A stretch of 64,000 nucleotides of DNA from Pseudomonadota bacterium (GCA_027620495.1 JAQCEA010000003.1:62001-126000), one strand, 5' to 3'. Positions 53,654-63,671 are shown, counted from the stretch's first letter. Made by a program: numbers and translations. The notes: generated from the sequence alone by a model not told the origin.

Positions 53654-54847
53654 TTATGCGCCGGTAAAGGCTTGCAGGCCAGTTTGCGCCCGTCCCAAAA
53701 TCAACGCATGCACATCATGCGTGCCTTCATAGGTGTTGACGGTTTCCAGATTCATCAGATGCCGCATGACGTGATATTCTTCAGAAATACCATTGCCGCC
53801 ATGCATGTCACGGGCCAGCCGCGCGATGTTCAGGGCTTTGCCACAATTGTTGCGCTTGATGATCGAAATATTTTCTGGTGGGCAATTGCCGTCATCAAGA
53901 AGCCGTCCCACCCGCAACGCCGCTTGTAGCCCAAGTGTGATTTCAGTTTGCATATCAGCAAGCTTGAGCTGAACCAGCTGGTTGGCCGCTAATGGCCGGT
54001 TAAATTGCTTGCGGTCAAGTGTGTATTGCCGGGCGGCATGCCAGCAAAATTCAGACGCCCCCATAACACCCCATGCAATGCCGTAGCGGGCTTTATTCAG
54101 GCAAGAAAATGGCCCTTTCAACCCGCTGACATTGGGAAGTAAATTTGCCTCTGGAACAAAGGCATTATCCATCTGGATCGATCCGGTGATCGATGCCCGC
54201 AACGACAGCTTGCCTTCAATTTTTGGCGTTGTAAAACCGCTTCCAGCTGTTTCGCGTTCAACGATGAATCCGCGAATAACACCATCTAGCTTGGCCCATA
54301 CAATGGCAATGTCAGCATAAGGTGCATTGGAAATCCATGTTTTGGCACCCGACAAGTGATAGCCGCCATCGACCGGTACAGCCTTTGTGACCATGCCGCC
54401 CGGATCAGACCCATAATCAGGTTCGGTCAAACCAAAACAGCCGATGATCTCGGCGGTAGCCAGCTTTGGCAAAAATTTTGCTTTTTGTTCGTCACTGCCA
54501 AAGCTGAAAATCGGGTGCATGACCAGTGATGACTGAACTGACATGGCTGACCGGTAGCCCGAATCAACCCGTTCAATTTCGCGAGCCGCCACGCCATAGG
54601 CAACATGGCCAAGACCGGCACCGCCAAATGCTTCGGGAATGGTGGGGCCAAGCAAGCCTAACTGGCCCATTTCGCGCATCACCGCCGGGTCAAAAGACTC
54701 TTCGCGAAAATCCTGAATGACGCGGGGCATCAACACATCTTTGGCAAAGGCGCTGGCGGCATCGCGCACCATACGTTCTTCATCGGTCAATTGTGCATCA
54801 AGAAAAAACGGGTCATCCCATTGAAAATGTGGTTTTGAACCAGCCAT
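53654..54847 (-). CDS. gcdH: Glutaryl-CoA dehydrogenase
   Basis: A 397-residue acyl-CoA dehydrogenase closest to glutaryl-CoA dehydrogenase. It starts [19 protein letters not shown]. The FAD-binding [16 protein letters not shown] has the GCDH-type DYGSD pattern, and the catalytic base is the Glu of [17 protein letters not shown]. It oxidises and decarboxylates glutaryl-CoA to crotonyl-CoA in lysine or tryptophan breakdown. It is monocistronic here; the class III CoA-transferase often paired with gcdH is not adjacent. Confidence 0.93.
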   Translation of the reverse strand: MAGSKPHFQWDDPFFLDAQLTDEERMVRDAASAFAKDVLMPRVIQDFREESFDPAVMREMGQLGLLGPTIPEAFGGAGLGHVAYGVAAREIERVDSGYRSAMSVQSSLVMHPIFSFGSDEQKAKFLPKLATAEIIGCFGLTEPDYGSDPGGMVTKAVPVDGGYHLSGAKTWISNAPYADIAIVWAKLDGVIRGFIVERETAGSGFTTPKIEGKLSLRASITGSIQMDNAFVPEANLLPNVSGLKGPFSCLNKARYGIAWGVMGASEFCWHAARQYTLDRKQFNRPLAANQLVQLKLADMQTEITLGLQAALRVGRLLDDGNCPPENISIIKRNNCGKALNIARLARDMHGGNGISEEYHVMRHLMNLETVNTYEGTHDVHALILGRAQTGLQAFTGA

Positions 54848-55050
54848 CTGTTTATCCCTCAGTCAAAAAACAAAATTTGGGCGACCATAGCGCATATTGT
54901 TTCCATTTTACAGGCCTGTAAGTTGTTTTTTTATGTGACATTTTACCGCCAGACCCAGCTTGGCAAACCGCCCCGCGCTTGTGTTTTTAGATTATTGCCA
55001 GTAAGTAAAGGCAAGACCATGTTCTGCCATTTTTGATAGGTTGGTGTGTT

Positions 55051-55719
55051 ATGCCACAGGATTTGATCATTGCATCGTCGATATTGGCCGCTGATTTTAG
55101 CCGTATTGGTGAAGAGGTGCTGGCGGTAGATGAAGCCGGGGCGGACTGGATCCATCTTGATGTAATGGATGGGCATTTTGTACCGAATCTGACTTTTGGC
55201 CCGCCGCTGATTAAGGCCCTGCGCCGCCATAGCCAAAAGCCTTTTGATGCACATTTGATGGTGTCTAACCCAGATGCCTTGCTTGCTGATTATGCGGCCG
55301 CTGGGGCTGATCGGATCACTGTTCATGCCGAGGCATGCCCGCATCTTGACCGGAGTTTGGCGTCTATTCGTGAATTGGGATGCAAAGCCGGGGTGGCTGT
55401 TAACCCGCATAGCGGTGTTGATGATTTGGTGCATGTGCTTGACCGGCTTGACTTGATTCTTGTGATGACAGTGAACCCTGGATTTGGGGGGCAAGCCTTT
55501 ATCGCGTCAATGAACGATAAAATTGCCCGGGTTAAATCACTGATCGGATCACGCAACATTGATATTCAGGTTGATGGTGGCATTACCGCCGCCACAACCG
55601 CGGCGGTGACCGCGGCGGGTGCCAATGTGTTGGTGGCGGGGTCTGCTATTTTCAAGGGGGATGACTCATCTGCCTATGCGGCCAATATTGCCGCCATCCG
55701 CAGTGCCAGTGCGCTGTAA
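55051..55719 (+). CDS. rpe: Ribulose-phosphate 3-epimerase
   Basis: A 222-residue TIM-barrel epimerase. Metal and catalytic residues are in [37 protein letters not shown] and VQVDGGI-type [11 protein letters not shown], with the phosphate site in [13 protein letters not shown]. It interconverts ribulose- and xylulose-5-phosphate in the pentose phosphate pathway. ATG 55051 is preferred to a TTG six codons earlier. The glutathione transferase gene follows after 52 bases. Confidence 0.95.
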   Translation: MPQDLIIASSILAADFSRIGEEVLAVDEAGADWIHLDVMDGHFVPNLTFGPPLIKALRRHSQKPFDAHLMVSNPDALLADYAAAGADRITVHAEACPHLDRSLASIRELGCKAGVAVNPHSGVDDLVHVLDRLDLILVMTVNPGFGGQAFIASMNDKIARVKSLIGSRNIDIQVDGGITAATTAAVTAAGANVLVAGSAIFKGDDSSAYAANIAAIRSASAL

Positions 55720-55743
55720 TCTGTTATGCCGCATGGTGATTAC

Positions 55744-55771
55744 ATAACGGGAATAATATAACGGGGATAAT
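55744..55771 (+). repeat. Tandem 14-bp repeat carrying the ribosome site of the next gene
   Basis: ATAACGGGAATAAT and ATAACGGGGATAAT lie head to tail and end exactly at the ATG of the glutathione transferase gene. Each copy contains a purine-rich Shine-Dalgarno-like core; the GGGG copy is nearest the start. Confidence 0.75.
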
Positions 55772-56752
55772 ATGGGGTTATTGATCGACGGTAACTGGTC
55801 GACCGCCTGGTATGATACAGCCAAAACAGATGGGCGATTTGTCCGCGAGACGGCTAGTTTTCGTAACTGGGTTACCCCTGATGGTACAGCTGGCCCAACC
55901 GGCGAGGCTGGCTTTGCCGCCGAAAGCGGGCGCTATCATCTGTATATATCGCATGCCTGTCCATGGGCGCATCGCACCATTATTTTCCGGCATATAAAAC
56001 AGCTTGCCAGCCATATATCAGTGTCGGTTGTGCATCCGCTGATGCTGGAAAATGGCTGGAGTTTTGATAAAGATACGCACGCAACTGGCGACCATTTATT
56101 TGGTAAAAATTTCCTGCATGAGGTGTATACATATGGCCACCCAAAGGCCAGTGGGCGGGTGACAGTGCCGGTGTTATGGGACAAACATAGCCAGAAAATC
56201 GTGTCGAATGAATCATCTGAAATCATCCGTATGTTTAATTCAGCTTTTAATGAATTGACCGGCAATCATGATGATTATTGGCCGGTGGCACTGCGCCATG
56301 ACATTGAACATGTCAATCAGGATATTTACGACAATATTAATAATGGCGTGTACAAAGCGGGGTTTGCCACCAGTACAGCCGCCTATGAAGATGCGGTAGC
56401 GGCCCTGTTCGCCGCGCTTGACAGGATGGAAGCGCGCTTACACCGGCAAAGCTATTTGTTGGGGGCGCATATCACAGAGGCTGATTGGCGTTTTTTCACA
56501 ACATTGGTACGGTTTGACCCAGTTTATGTGGGGCATTTTAAATGTAATATCCGCCGCATTGCAGATTATCCGGCCTTGTTTGGATATCTGCGCGATCTTT
56601 ACCAGATGCCGGGCATTGCTGAAACTGTGGTGATGGATCACATCAAACAGCATTATTATCAAAGTCACCGCCAGATTAACCCGACTGGCATTGTGCCAGT
56701 GGGGCCTGTTCTTGACTATAGCGCGCCGCATGGGCGTGCGGCATTGGACTAG
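55772..56752 (+). CDS. Glutathionyl-hydroquinone reductase-type glutathione S-transferase (YqjG/ECM4 family)
   Basis: A 326-residue Xi-class glutathione transferase. The catalytic Cys63 is in HACPWAHRTI (CPWA motif of the family); a GST C-terminal helical domain follows with NNGVYKAGFA and RFFTTLVRFDPVY, also typical. It reduces glutathionyl-hydroquinones to hydroquinones in the cytoplasm, protecting against quinones. The start lies directly after a duplicated ribosome-site segment. It converges with trhO, six bases apart. Confidence 0.92.
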   Translation: MGLLIDGNWSTAWYDTAKTDGRFVRETASFRNWVTPDGTAGPTGEAGFAAESGRYHLYISHACPWAHRTIIFRHIKQLASHISVSVVHPLMLENGWSFDKDTHATGDHLFGKNFLHEVYTYGHPKASGRVTVPVLWDKHSQKIVSNESSEIIRMFNSAFNELTGNHDDYWPVALRHDIEHVNQDIYDNINNGVYKAGFATSTAAYEDAVAALFAALDRMEARLHRQSYLLGAHITEADWRFFTTLVRFDPVYVGHFKCNIRRIADYPALFGYLRDLYQMPGIAETVVMDHIKQHYYQSHRQINPTGIVPVGPVLDYSAPHGRAALD

Positions 56753-56757
56753 ATATT

Positions 56758-57762
56758 TTATGATTTGGTGACGCCTGCCGGTTTTTTGCGCGGGTTTCGA
56801 CCTAAATGCGTTTCACCGCGTTCAGCCGCTAGCTTGATCTGTTTTTGCCGCTCGGCAAATCTTGCGGCGCGTTGCGGGTCAAGGCTGGGTTTGCAATGCG
56901 GACAGCTCACCCCATCTTGATAATCATCACTTTTTAAATCGGCGTCTGACAGCGGCATGCGGCAGGCATGACACATATGATAGCTGCCGGGGCGCAAGCC
57001 ATGATCAACAGCAACCCGTCCGTCAAAGACAAAACATTCACCATGCCATTTGCTCTGTTCTGCTGGCACTTCTTCAAAATATTTTAAAATGCCGCCTTTG
57101 AGGTGATACACCTCGTCAAAGCCAAAATCCTGCATCAGCGCTGTTGCCTTTTCGCACCGAATACCGCCGGTGCAATACATAGCCAGCTTTTTCGGGCGGG
57201 TGGCGTCTGGCTGTTTGGCTAGGTCGGCGGCCCAGCTTGGAAAATCGCGAAAATTAGTGGTTTGGGGATCAACCGCGCCATCAAACATACCAATGGCGGT
57301 TTCATAGCTATTGCGGGTATCGATCACCATCACATCCGGATCGCTGATCAAGGCGTTCCATTTGGCTGGTTCAACATAGGTGCCGGTGCGTTCTGCTGGT
57401 TTGATGTCGGGGCAGCCCATGGTCACGATTTCCCGCTTTAAGCGCACTTTCATCCGCAAAAATGGCTGTGCATCACTGGCAGAAAATTTCAGCGACAACC
57501 CGCTAAATCTGTAGTCATTTTGTAACCATGTCAGCACCGTTTCCATGGCCGGGACCGGCGCGGCAATTGTGCCGTTAATGCCCTCGTCAGCCAATAAAAT
57601 AGTGCCGCAAACACCGGCCTTGTCACAGCAATCTTGAAGATGTTCACGCAATTGGGGGGCGTCATCCAATGACACAAATTTATACAGCGCGGCGACAACA
57701 AATTTGACGTCATTGCTGCGTTGGGCCAGCATCTGATGCATGATGTCGATATAGTCTGGCAT
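56758..57762 (-). CDS. trhO: tRNA uridine 5-hydroxylase TrhO (rhodanese-like, YceA)
   Basis: A 334-residue UPF0176/TrhO protein. The N-terminal ferredoxin-like domain has FVVAALYKFVSLDD and ADEGINGTIA. The rhodanese domain carries the active Cys197 in MYCTGGIRCEKA. The C-terminus has two CX2C pairs (CHAC and CPHC) plus a basic tail. It installs 5-hydroxyuridine at position 34 of some tRNAs. It is a single minus-strand gene between the GST and the monooxygenase gene. Confidence 0.93.
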   Translation of the reverse strand: MPDYIDIMHQMLAQRSNDVKFVVAALYKFVSLDDAPQLREHLQDCCDKAGVCGTILLADEGINGTIAAPVPAMETVLTWLQNDYRFSGLSLKFSASDAQPFLRMKVRLKREIVTMGCPDIKPAERTGTYVEPAKWNALISDPDVMVIDTRNSYETAIGMFDGAVDPQTTNFRDFPSWAADLAKQPDATRPKKLAMYCTGGIRCEKATALMQDFGFDEVYHLKGGILKYFEEVPAEQSKWHGECFVFDGRVAVDHGLRPGSYHMCHACRMPLSDADLKSDDYQDGVSCPHCKPSLDPQRAARFAERQKQIKLAAERGETHLGRNPRKKPAGVTKS

Positions 57763-57840
57763 TGGTGGTTGATACCCTGTTTTTTTAAAAACTTTTGCGG
57801 CAATTTAGCACCAGATTTTGTGAAATCCAAGATGCGCAAA

Positions 57841-58974
57841 TCACTCGGCCATTGCCGGGTCACCCGCCCATACATCAGCCAGCCAGCTTTGCAAAAAACT
57901 GGGGCCAGCAAGACCAATCATAATATTGCGCAATCGGCCTCTGGCTCCGCCAAGTGCCATGATTTTGCCACTGATATCAGCTTTACGTACAACAGCAGAA
58001 ACCGCGCTGGTACGTTGGCGGGCATAGCTGGCCAGCGCGTCATCAATGCTAGCGGCGGCGGTCAATGCTTGTTGCAGACTGGCCGCGTCCTGCAAGGCCT
58101 GACCCGCCCCTTGGGCAAGATGCGGCGGCATGATATGGGCGGCGTCACCAGCCAGCACCACCCGCCCACGCCGCCAACACAAAGGGCTGCCAGCTGGCGA
58201 AACAGATGTTTTCATCCATTGAAATTGACCCATTGCCAGTTTTTCAAAGAGCGGATTCGTTCCAAAAATTTTGGCCTGCCAATGGCTGTTGGCAAGCTGT
58301 GCTGACAAGGTAACAGCAAAATTAATGTGGCGGCCACCAGCAATCGGGTAATGCACCAGATGCGCCCCCTGGCCAAGCCATAGATTGCTGGCTGGCTGGG
58401 CAAAAACCGCTGGCAAATCGGCGGCGTCAATATCTGCCCGCATTGCCACGCGGCCTAAGTGGCTTATGGGGTGCCTCAATTCATCTGATGGCGCACCAGT
58501 GACCAGCCTTCGGCCAAGACCAGCGACACCATCTGCCGCAATCAGTGCCGCCGCCATTAGGCTCTGCCCATCATCAAGTACAAGGTCAACGCCGTCTTTA
58601 TGCGGTACAGCTTGGCTGATCAAGGCGGGATGATGCGTGATGGCATGATGTTTGGCAACCACGCCGTGCAACAGATCAAGCAAATCAGCACGCCCGATGC
58701 TGGCATAGCGGTTTGCAAGGTTAAGGCGGGTCAAGGTAGCACCATTATTCAAATCGCGCACAATGATATGGTCAAGCTGGGTGGCACGTTTGATCGCGGC
58801 GTCAAACAGGCCAAGCTGGTCAAGTGCCTGCCAGCCATTGGGCGCAAGCTGGATGCCGCCAGCGGGCGGTGGTGACGCAAGATGACCGCATAATGTCACC
58901 TTGTGACCGGCATTGGCGGCGGCCAGCGCCGCGCTCATCCCGGCAATGCCGGTACCGCTGACGATGATTGTCAT
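57841..58974 (-). CDS. FAD-dependent aromatic-ring-type monooxygenase
   Basis: A 377-residue class A flavin monooxygenase of the salicylate/3-hydroxybenzoate hydroxylase group. FAD fold IIVSGTGIAGMSAALAA, a middle DG motif (IAADGVAGLGRRLV) and the second FAD motif LAGDAAHIMPPHLAQGAGQAL are all present. ATG 58974 places the dinucleotide motif at the very N-terminus; an in-frame start 30 bases upstream is possible. No aromatic catabolic genes are adjacent, so the substrate is unknown. Confidence 0.87.
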   Translation of the reverse strand: MTIIVSGTGIAGMSAALAAANAGHKVTLCGHLASPPPAGGIQLAPNGWQALDQLGLFDAAIKRATQLDHIIVRDLNNGATLTRLNLANRYASIGRADLLDLLHGVVAKHHAITHHPALISQAVPHKDGVDLVLDDGQSLMAAALIAADGVAGLGRRLVTGAPSDELRHPISHLGRVAMRADIDAADLPAVFAQPASNLWLGQGAHLVHYPIAGGRHINFAVTLSAQLANSHWQAKIFGTNPLFEKLAMGQFQWMKTSVSPAGSPLCWRRGRVVLAGDAAHIMPPHLAQGAGQALQDAASLQQALTAAASIDDALASYARQRTSAVSAVVRKADISGKIMALGGARGRLRNIMIGLAGPSFLQSWLADVWAGDPAMAE

Positions 58975-59109
58975 TCTGCGCACCTTTGAACCAAACAAAG
59001 TCAACCTTCATAAAAAAGCGACCACCGCACCGCCGAGTCCGGGGTTTGGTGATCGCTGATATGCTAGAGATAACAGCTCGCGCTTGCAACCAACCGCGAC
59101 CGGTTGATG

Positions 59110-60432
59110 TTATTTTGTGTCTAAGGCTGCATCAAGTGATGCACGGAATTTATCGACGATTTCGTCAACATGTTTGCGTTCTGCGATAAAGGCCGGGGCG
59201 ATAATCGCATTATCACCGGTAAATTTCACATGCAGACCATTCCAGAACATGGCTTTTTGCATTTGGCCACCGCGCCGCCCGGCAACGCCATCTGACACCA
59301 GTTCAACACCGGCCATCAGGCCAATGCCGCGGATATCAGCGACCAGCGGGTGATCTTGCAAGGTCCAGACAGCATCAAGGAAGTAATCTTCGAGTGCGGC
59401 GGCGCGTTCAAAAAGCCCCTCGCTTTCATAGATTTTTTGCGTGGCAATGCCAGCCGCACATGCCGCTGGGTGCGCCGAATAGGTATAGCCATGGAAAAAT
59501 TCAATCGCATCTTCCGGTGCGGCATTGGTGACGGTGTTATAGATTTCATCAGTAACAGCCACACCCCCCATTGGAATGGCCCCGTTTGTCAGTGCCTTTG
59601 CCATGGTGATGATATCCGGTTTGACATTGAATTTTTGCGTGGCAAAGGCTGTCCCCATGCGACCAAAACCGGTGATGACCTCGTCAAACACCAGCAAAAA
59701 TTCATGCTTTGTACAAATTTCGCGGATTTTTTCCAAATAACCAACAGGCGGTACCAATGTGCCAGTTGACCCGGCAACAGGTTCGATAAATACAGCCGCC
59801 AAAGTGCTGCCACCAAGGTTTTCAGCAATCCGTTCAAGATCCATGGCAAGTTCTGCCCCGGTCTTTGGCTGGCCCTTTGAAAACCGCTGGTCTTCCTGCC
59901 AAGTGTGACGGATCAGCGAAATATTTGGCAGGGTCAGGCCAAAGGTTTCGCGGTTGCGCACCATGCCGGCCAGTGACACGCCGCCCATATTGACCCCATG
60001 ATAGGCGCGTTCACGGCTGATCAGCCGGTTGCGCTGAGCCTGTCCACGGGCGCGCTGATAGGCCAAAATAACCTTGATCGCTGTTTCGACTGATTCAGAA
60101 CCAGAATTTGTGAAAAATACATGGTTGAAATCATCTGGTAAAATCCGGCAGACGCGCTCGGCCAGTTCAAAAGACCCCGGATGGCCAAGCTGGAAATGCG
60201 GGGTGTAATCATTTGTCAGCATTTGCTGATAGACAGCCTCGGCAATTTCGCGCCGACCATGTCCAAGCGGGGTGCAAAACAAGCCTGATGACCCGTCAAT
60301 AACTTCGCCGCCTTTATAATCCCACAAATACATACCATCCGATTTCACCACAATACGCGGATTCTGTTTGAAATCACGGTTGGCGGTGAATGGCATCCAA
60401 TGACTTTCAAGTGAATTTACGTCATATGACAT
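59110..60432 (-). CDS. Class III omega-aminotransferase (beta-alanine:pyruvate type)
   Basis: A 440-residue PLP-dependent class III aminotransferase. It starts with HWMPFTANRDFKQNPRI, typical of omega-amino acid:pyruvate transaminases. The PLP region is FTNSGSESVETAIK, the DE motif is LVFDEVITGFGRMG and the Schiff-base Lys is in ITMAKALTNGAIPMGGV. It is divergent from a MocR regulator gene across 315 bases carrying a pair of direct repeats, an arrangement in which the MocR protein usually controls the transaminase. Candidate substrates are beta-alanine, GABA or taurine. Confidence 0.9.
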   Translation of the reverse strand: MSYDVNSLESHWMPFTANRDFKQNPRIVVKSDGMYLWDYKGGEVIDGSSGLFCTPLGHGRREIAEAVYQQMLTNDYTPHFQLGHPGSFELAERVCRILPDDFNHVFFTNSGSESVETAIKVILAYQRARGQAQRNRLISRERAYHGVNMGGVSLAGMVRNRETFGLTLPNISLIRHTWQEDQRFSKGQPKTGAELAMDLERIAENLGGSTLAAVFIEPVAGSTGTLVPPVGYLEKIREICTKHEFLLVFDEVITGFGRMGTAFATQKFNVKPDIITMAKALTNGAIPMGGVAVTDEIYNTVTNAAPEDAIEFFHGYTYSAHPAACAAGIATQKIYESEGLFERAAALEDYFLDAVWTLQDHPLVADIRGIGLMAGVELVSDGVAGRRGGQMQKAMFWNGLHVKFTGDNAIIAPAFIAERKHVDEIVDKFRASLDAALDTK

Positions 60433-60747
60433 AGGTTTGTTTCCTCTTTAAAACTGACCTTTTGCGGGGTCATCTGCCAATATTGTCAAGGGCCGCTTGG
60501 CCCAGGTTCGCTAGCACAAGCTGTTACCACAGCTTTTGTGCAACCACATCTGTAAAAAATGACTATTCAGAGCCATGCCACACCATGTCAAATAAGCCAT
60601 GCTATTACAAGTTTCAGCACGCATACTCACATATTATCATGGCAAAAGCGACAAATGACAGCAAGCGCCCCGTATAGTACCAGTTGTGGCATTGACTAGT
60701 ACCAGACAAACAGCTTCAATAGGCGCGATCAATATCGGTGCGGCCGG
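60433..60747. other. Divergent intergenic region between the transaminase and mocR genes
   Basis: No gene was recognised. The only clear structure is the pair of TAGTACCAG repeats near its mocR side, described separately. On the minus strand the left repeat overlaps a TACTAT that could serve as the -10 element of the transaminase promoter. Confidence 0.5.
60675..60705 (+). promoter_or_regulatory. Candidate MocR operator, two TAGTACCAG direct repeats
   Basis: Two identical 9-bp repeats, starting 22 bp apart, put both half-sites on the same helix face. MocR-type regulators such as GabR bind direct repeats with a related ATACCA core. The site lies 43 bases before the mocR start codon and 242 bases from the transaminase start. 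Confidence 0.65.
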
Positions 60748-62322
60748 GTGACCCCGGGGCATGGCAAATGGGCGGTATTTCAAGTGAACGAACATTTAAT
60801 CATCACATTGGATACAGCGTCTGGCATTAGTTTGCAGGCGCAAATCCGGCAATCGGTTGTTGAGGCGATTTTAGGCCACTCAATTTTGCCGGGCGACAAG
60901 CTGCCGTCCAGCCGGGCCTTGGCCAAACAATTAAAAGTGTCACGCAACACGGTGATATTGGCATATCAGGCATTGGTGGATACTGGCTATTTGCGGCCAC
61001 GTGAACGGTCTGGCTATGTGGTCAGTGATGAAGCGCCAATCACCCGTCTTGTCGATACCCCCGGCGATCAGCCCCCCATCGGTGACGATGGTCATTTGAC
61101 CGATTATCAGCATGTCATAGCCAATAACCGGAAAAGCCAAATCGATTGGGATCAGAAATTGGTCGATTCCTATAGCTATATCCGGCCCGTGCAAAAGCCG
61201 GTCAATTGGCGGGAATTTCCCTTTCCCTTTGTCTATGGGCAGGTTGATGACGAATTATTTTCGCATTCAGAATGGCGTGATTGCGCGCGTCAGGCCCTCG
61301 GCATGCGCAATTTCAGCAGCATGGCAGGTGATTTTGGCCAGCATGATGATTCAATGCTGGTCAATTATATATGTTCACGCAGTCTGCCGCGCCGCGGGAT
61401 AAAAGCCCGCCCGGAACAGATTTTGGTAACGCTGGGGGCGCAAAATGCACTGTATCTTATCGCGCAATTGCTTGTTGACGCGCAAAAGCGCGTGGTGATT
61501 GAAAATCCATCCTATCCTGATTTGCGCGATATATTGCTGCAACGCACCCGCCATATTATGCATCTTGATGTGGATGCTGGCGGCTTGGTGCTGGATGAAC
61601 AGGTTTTGCAAAAAACTGATGCGGTATTTATCACCCCCAGCCATCAATGCCCGACAACCTGTACCATGCCAGCAGATCGCCGCCGACAGCTTTTGGATAT
61701 GGCAAACCAGCATGATTTTCTGATTGTTGAAGATGATTATGAATTTGAGATGAATTTTCTGGAATCGCCCACACCGGCATTGAAAAGTCAGGATCGTGAT
61801 GGCCGCGTGATTTATGTTGGCAGCTTGTCAAAATCCGTTTTTCCGGGCTTGCGGCTTGGATATATGGTGGCGCCCAAACCGGTCATAAAACAGGCACGCG
61901 CCCTGCGCCATTTGATTTTGCGCCATCCGCCCGGCCATGCCCAGCGCACCTTGGCCTATTTTATGGCACTTGGGCATTATGATGCACAAATCAGGCGGTT
62001 GCGCCGACATCTTGCCGAACGGCGGCGGGTGTTACAAAAGGCGATGGATAGCGAACCATTATTGTCTCAAACAGCGTCGCATTTTGGTGGCACCAGTTTT
62101 TGGGTGCATGGGCCAGAATGGCTGGATTCACGGCGACTGGCAGAACGCGCCATGGCCGAAGGTGTGTTAATTGAACCGGGCGATGTGTTTTTCCGTTCCG
62201 AAGCGGCACCGTTGAATTATTTCAGATTATCCTATTCGGCAATTTCCGCCGATCATATTGCCGAGGGATTCAAGCGGCTCGCAAGCACGCTCAACGCCTT
62301 AGCAACAAAGACACAAGAATAG
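60748..62322 (+). CDS. MocR-family transcriptional regulator (GntR HTH plus aminotransferase domain)
   Basis: A 524-residue MocR protein. The GntR winged helix-turn-helix spans about residues 25-95 (PGDKLPSSRALAKQLKVSRN and the YLRPRERSGYVV wing). A linker is followed by a class I aminotransferase-like domain with the PLP Lys in SLSKSVFPGLRLG and the EDDYEFEMNF acidic motif. It should respond to PLP-amino acid adducts and control the divergent transaminase gene and itself. GTG 60748 and GTG 60784 are both possible starts, neither with a strong site. Confidence 0.9.
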   Translation: MTPGHGKWAVFQVNEHLIITLDTASGISLQAQIRQSVVEAILGHSILPGDKLPSSRALAKQLKVSRNTVILAYQALVDTGYLRPRERSGYVVSDEAPITRLVDTPGDQPPIGDDGHLTDYQHVIANNRKSQIDWDQKLVDSYSYIRPVQKPVNWREFPFPFVYGQVDDELFSHSEWRDCARQALGMRNFSSMAGDFGQHDDSMLVNYICSRSLPRRGIKARPEQILVTLGAQNALYLIAQLLVDAQKRVVIENPSYPDLRDILLQRTRHIMHLDVDAGGLVLDEQVLQKTDAVFITPSHQCPTTCTMPADRRRQLLDMANQHDFLIVEDDYEFEMNFLESPTPALKSQDRDGRVIYVGSLSKSVFPGLRLGYMVAPKPVIKQARALRHLILRHPPGHAQRTLAYFMALGHYDAQIRRLRRHLAERRRVLQKAMDSEPLLSQTASHFGGTSFWVHGPEWLDSRRLAERAMAEGVLIEPGDVFFRSEAAPLNYFRLSYSAISADHIAEGFKRLASTLNALATKTQE

Positions 62323-62358
62323 AAATGTTCAGCACTAGCTTTAGCTTTGAACATTTTT
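62323..62358. terminator. Terminator between mocR and the convergent unknown gene
   Basis: The arms AAATGTTCA and TGAACATTT pair over 9 bp around a 16-base loop, followed by T residues on the plus strand. It begins right after the mocR stop and covers the stop codon of the minus-strand gene, so it may act in both directions. Confidence 0.6.
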
Positions 62359-63216
62359 AACCAACGCCAAAGTCAGTTTGCATAGTTCATTCAAGAGTTC
62401 ATCGTCAGACACATTGTTTTCAATAACCTTTACCAGCGGCTGGATGCTCTCTGGACGGTAATCAAGCCCACGGTTTTTTGGCCTAAAGTTTTGATTGATG
62501 TCTTTGATGAAGTAGAAAGGTTCTGGCCGCAAATGATCGCCAGCACTAAAACCCACTATTATTTTTTGCCCAGTCGTTTCAGAGGAAAAAGCCGTATATT
62601 CAAGGGTAAAAGTTTCTGGCTCGAGCGCTATTTTATTTGGCTGATGCAAGAGAGACTTAATTGGTGCCAACAATGATGGAATACGGTGAAACAAGCGCAC
62701 ACTTTTCAACAAAGAAACATGAAGAGCCTCAAGTTCATTGTTGTAAAGGGAAGCGTTATGATCTTGCGTATCACCCATCAGCATAAACGGGGAGTCAAAA
62801 GGTAAGGCTGTGGAAAACTTTGATTGGTCTAAATCTCTGTGAAGCAGTTCTACCAAATACCAAGCCTCGGCAAAGGCTGGTGTTCTATCATCAAAACAAA
62901 AACTATGCGGAACCTTTACGCCATTTTCACAAAAATATATTTCCAGTTCACGAATATTTAGACCAATTTGAAACTGTTTTTCGAAATAGCGAGTTCGGAA
63001 GTCTTGGGAATCGCCAACCCACAAGAGACTTAGATGCTGGTTTTGTGGCATATCCTCAAGGAAGCTGTTAGCTCCTCTGGCTACCCAAAATAAGGCATTA
63101 TGTGCCTCGACACATGCGTCTCGAAACTGCTTGGTATTAAAGATTTTTGAATCGGGCCAGAATGCTGATTGGCTCAAAGGTATCTCACTTCCAATATAAC
63201 TCTGCAGTCTTACCAC
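62341..63216 (-). CDS. Unrecognised 291-residue protein cotranscribed with a Rieske ferredoxin
   Basis: I do not recognise a family. There is no signal peptide or membrane helix; the sequence is a mixed alpha/beta protein with several aromatic-rich stretches (AHNALFWVARGANSFLEDMP, HSFCFDDRTPAFAEAWYLVE and FYFIKDINQNFRPK). GTG 63216 overlaps the stop of the Rieske gene by 7 bases, so translation is probably coupled and the two proteins likely act together. The A+T content is higher than in the region to the left. A role as an oxygenase component or accessory factor is a guess from the neighbours only. Confidence 0.7.
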   Translation of the reverse strand: MVRLQSYIGSEIPLSQSAFWPDSKIFNTKQFRDACVEAHNALFWVARGANSFLEDMPQNQHLSLLWVGDSQDFRTRYFEKQFQIGLNIRELEIYFCENGVKVPHSFCFDDRTPAFAEAWYLVELLHRDLDQSKFSTALPFDSPFMLMGDTQDHNASLYNNELEALHVSLLKSVRLFHRIPSLLAPIKSLLHQPNKIALEPETFTLEYTAFSSETTGQKIIVGFSAGDHLRPEPFYFIKDINQNFRPKNRGLDYRPESIQPLVKVIENNVSDDELLNELCKLTLALVKNVQS

Positions 63217-63608
63217 TCATCGTCGTCATCATCTTCAAAAAAAGTTGATTCATCAATATCGTCGTCTTCATCAAACGCATATTCAAGCTGTTCTGTTACG
63301 TAAACCATGATGTTGTCATCTTCGACTTTGACGTCATAGGTTTTAAGCGGTAGCTCGGCTTCATCTTGAAGCTCTAGAGTCTCTAGGTTCCAGGACCATA
63401 GATGTTTTGTGCAAGTTAGCTTGCATCCGATGACCAACCCGGATTCGTCCAGAGGTTCTTCCAAATGAGGGCAAACCGGGGGAATGGCAACATAGCCATT
63501 TTTGTGGTGCGCAACTGCGATTGGAATGCCCCCGCCTATTCGGGCCCAAACCTTTTTAATTGAACCCACTGGAATTTCGCTCTTTTCACAAACCTTTGTC
63601 CAAGCCAT
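63210..63608 (-). CDS. Rieske-type [2Fe-2S] ferredoxin with acidic tail
   Basis: A 132-residue soluble Rieske protein. Ligands are Cys46/His48 (VCPHLEEP) and Cys66/His69 (CTKHLWSW), the CXH...CX2H pattern of oxygenase ferredoxins such as those of toluene monooxygenases. The last 25 residues are almost entirely Asp/Glu with a few aromatics (DEDDDIDEST, then EDDDDDEW), an unusual extension likely to dock a basic partner. AGAGAGTAGG precedes its ATG. It lies between a SnoaL-like gene and a protein of unknown function and probably passes electrons to an oxygenase encoded beyond the window. Confidence 0.9.
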   Translation of the reverse strand: MAWTKVCEKSEIPVGSIKKVWARIGGGIPIAVAHHKNGYVAIPPVCPHLEEPLDESGLVIGCKLTCTKHLWSWNLETLELQDEAELPLKTYDVKVEDDNIMVYVTEQLEYAFDEDDDIDESTFFEDDDDDEW

Positions 63609-63671
63609 TGCCTACTCTCTTTGACTTCTTTGTTGGTTGAATGTCCAAGGTGCAAGCACCGCCATACCTAT

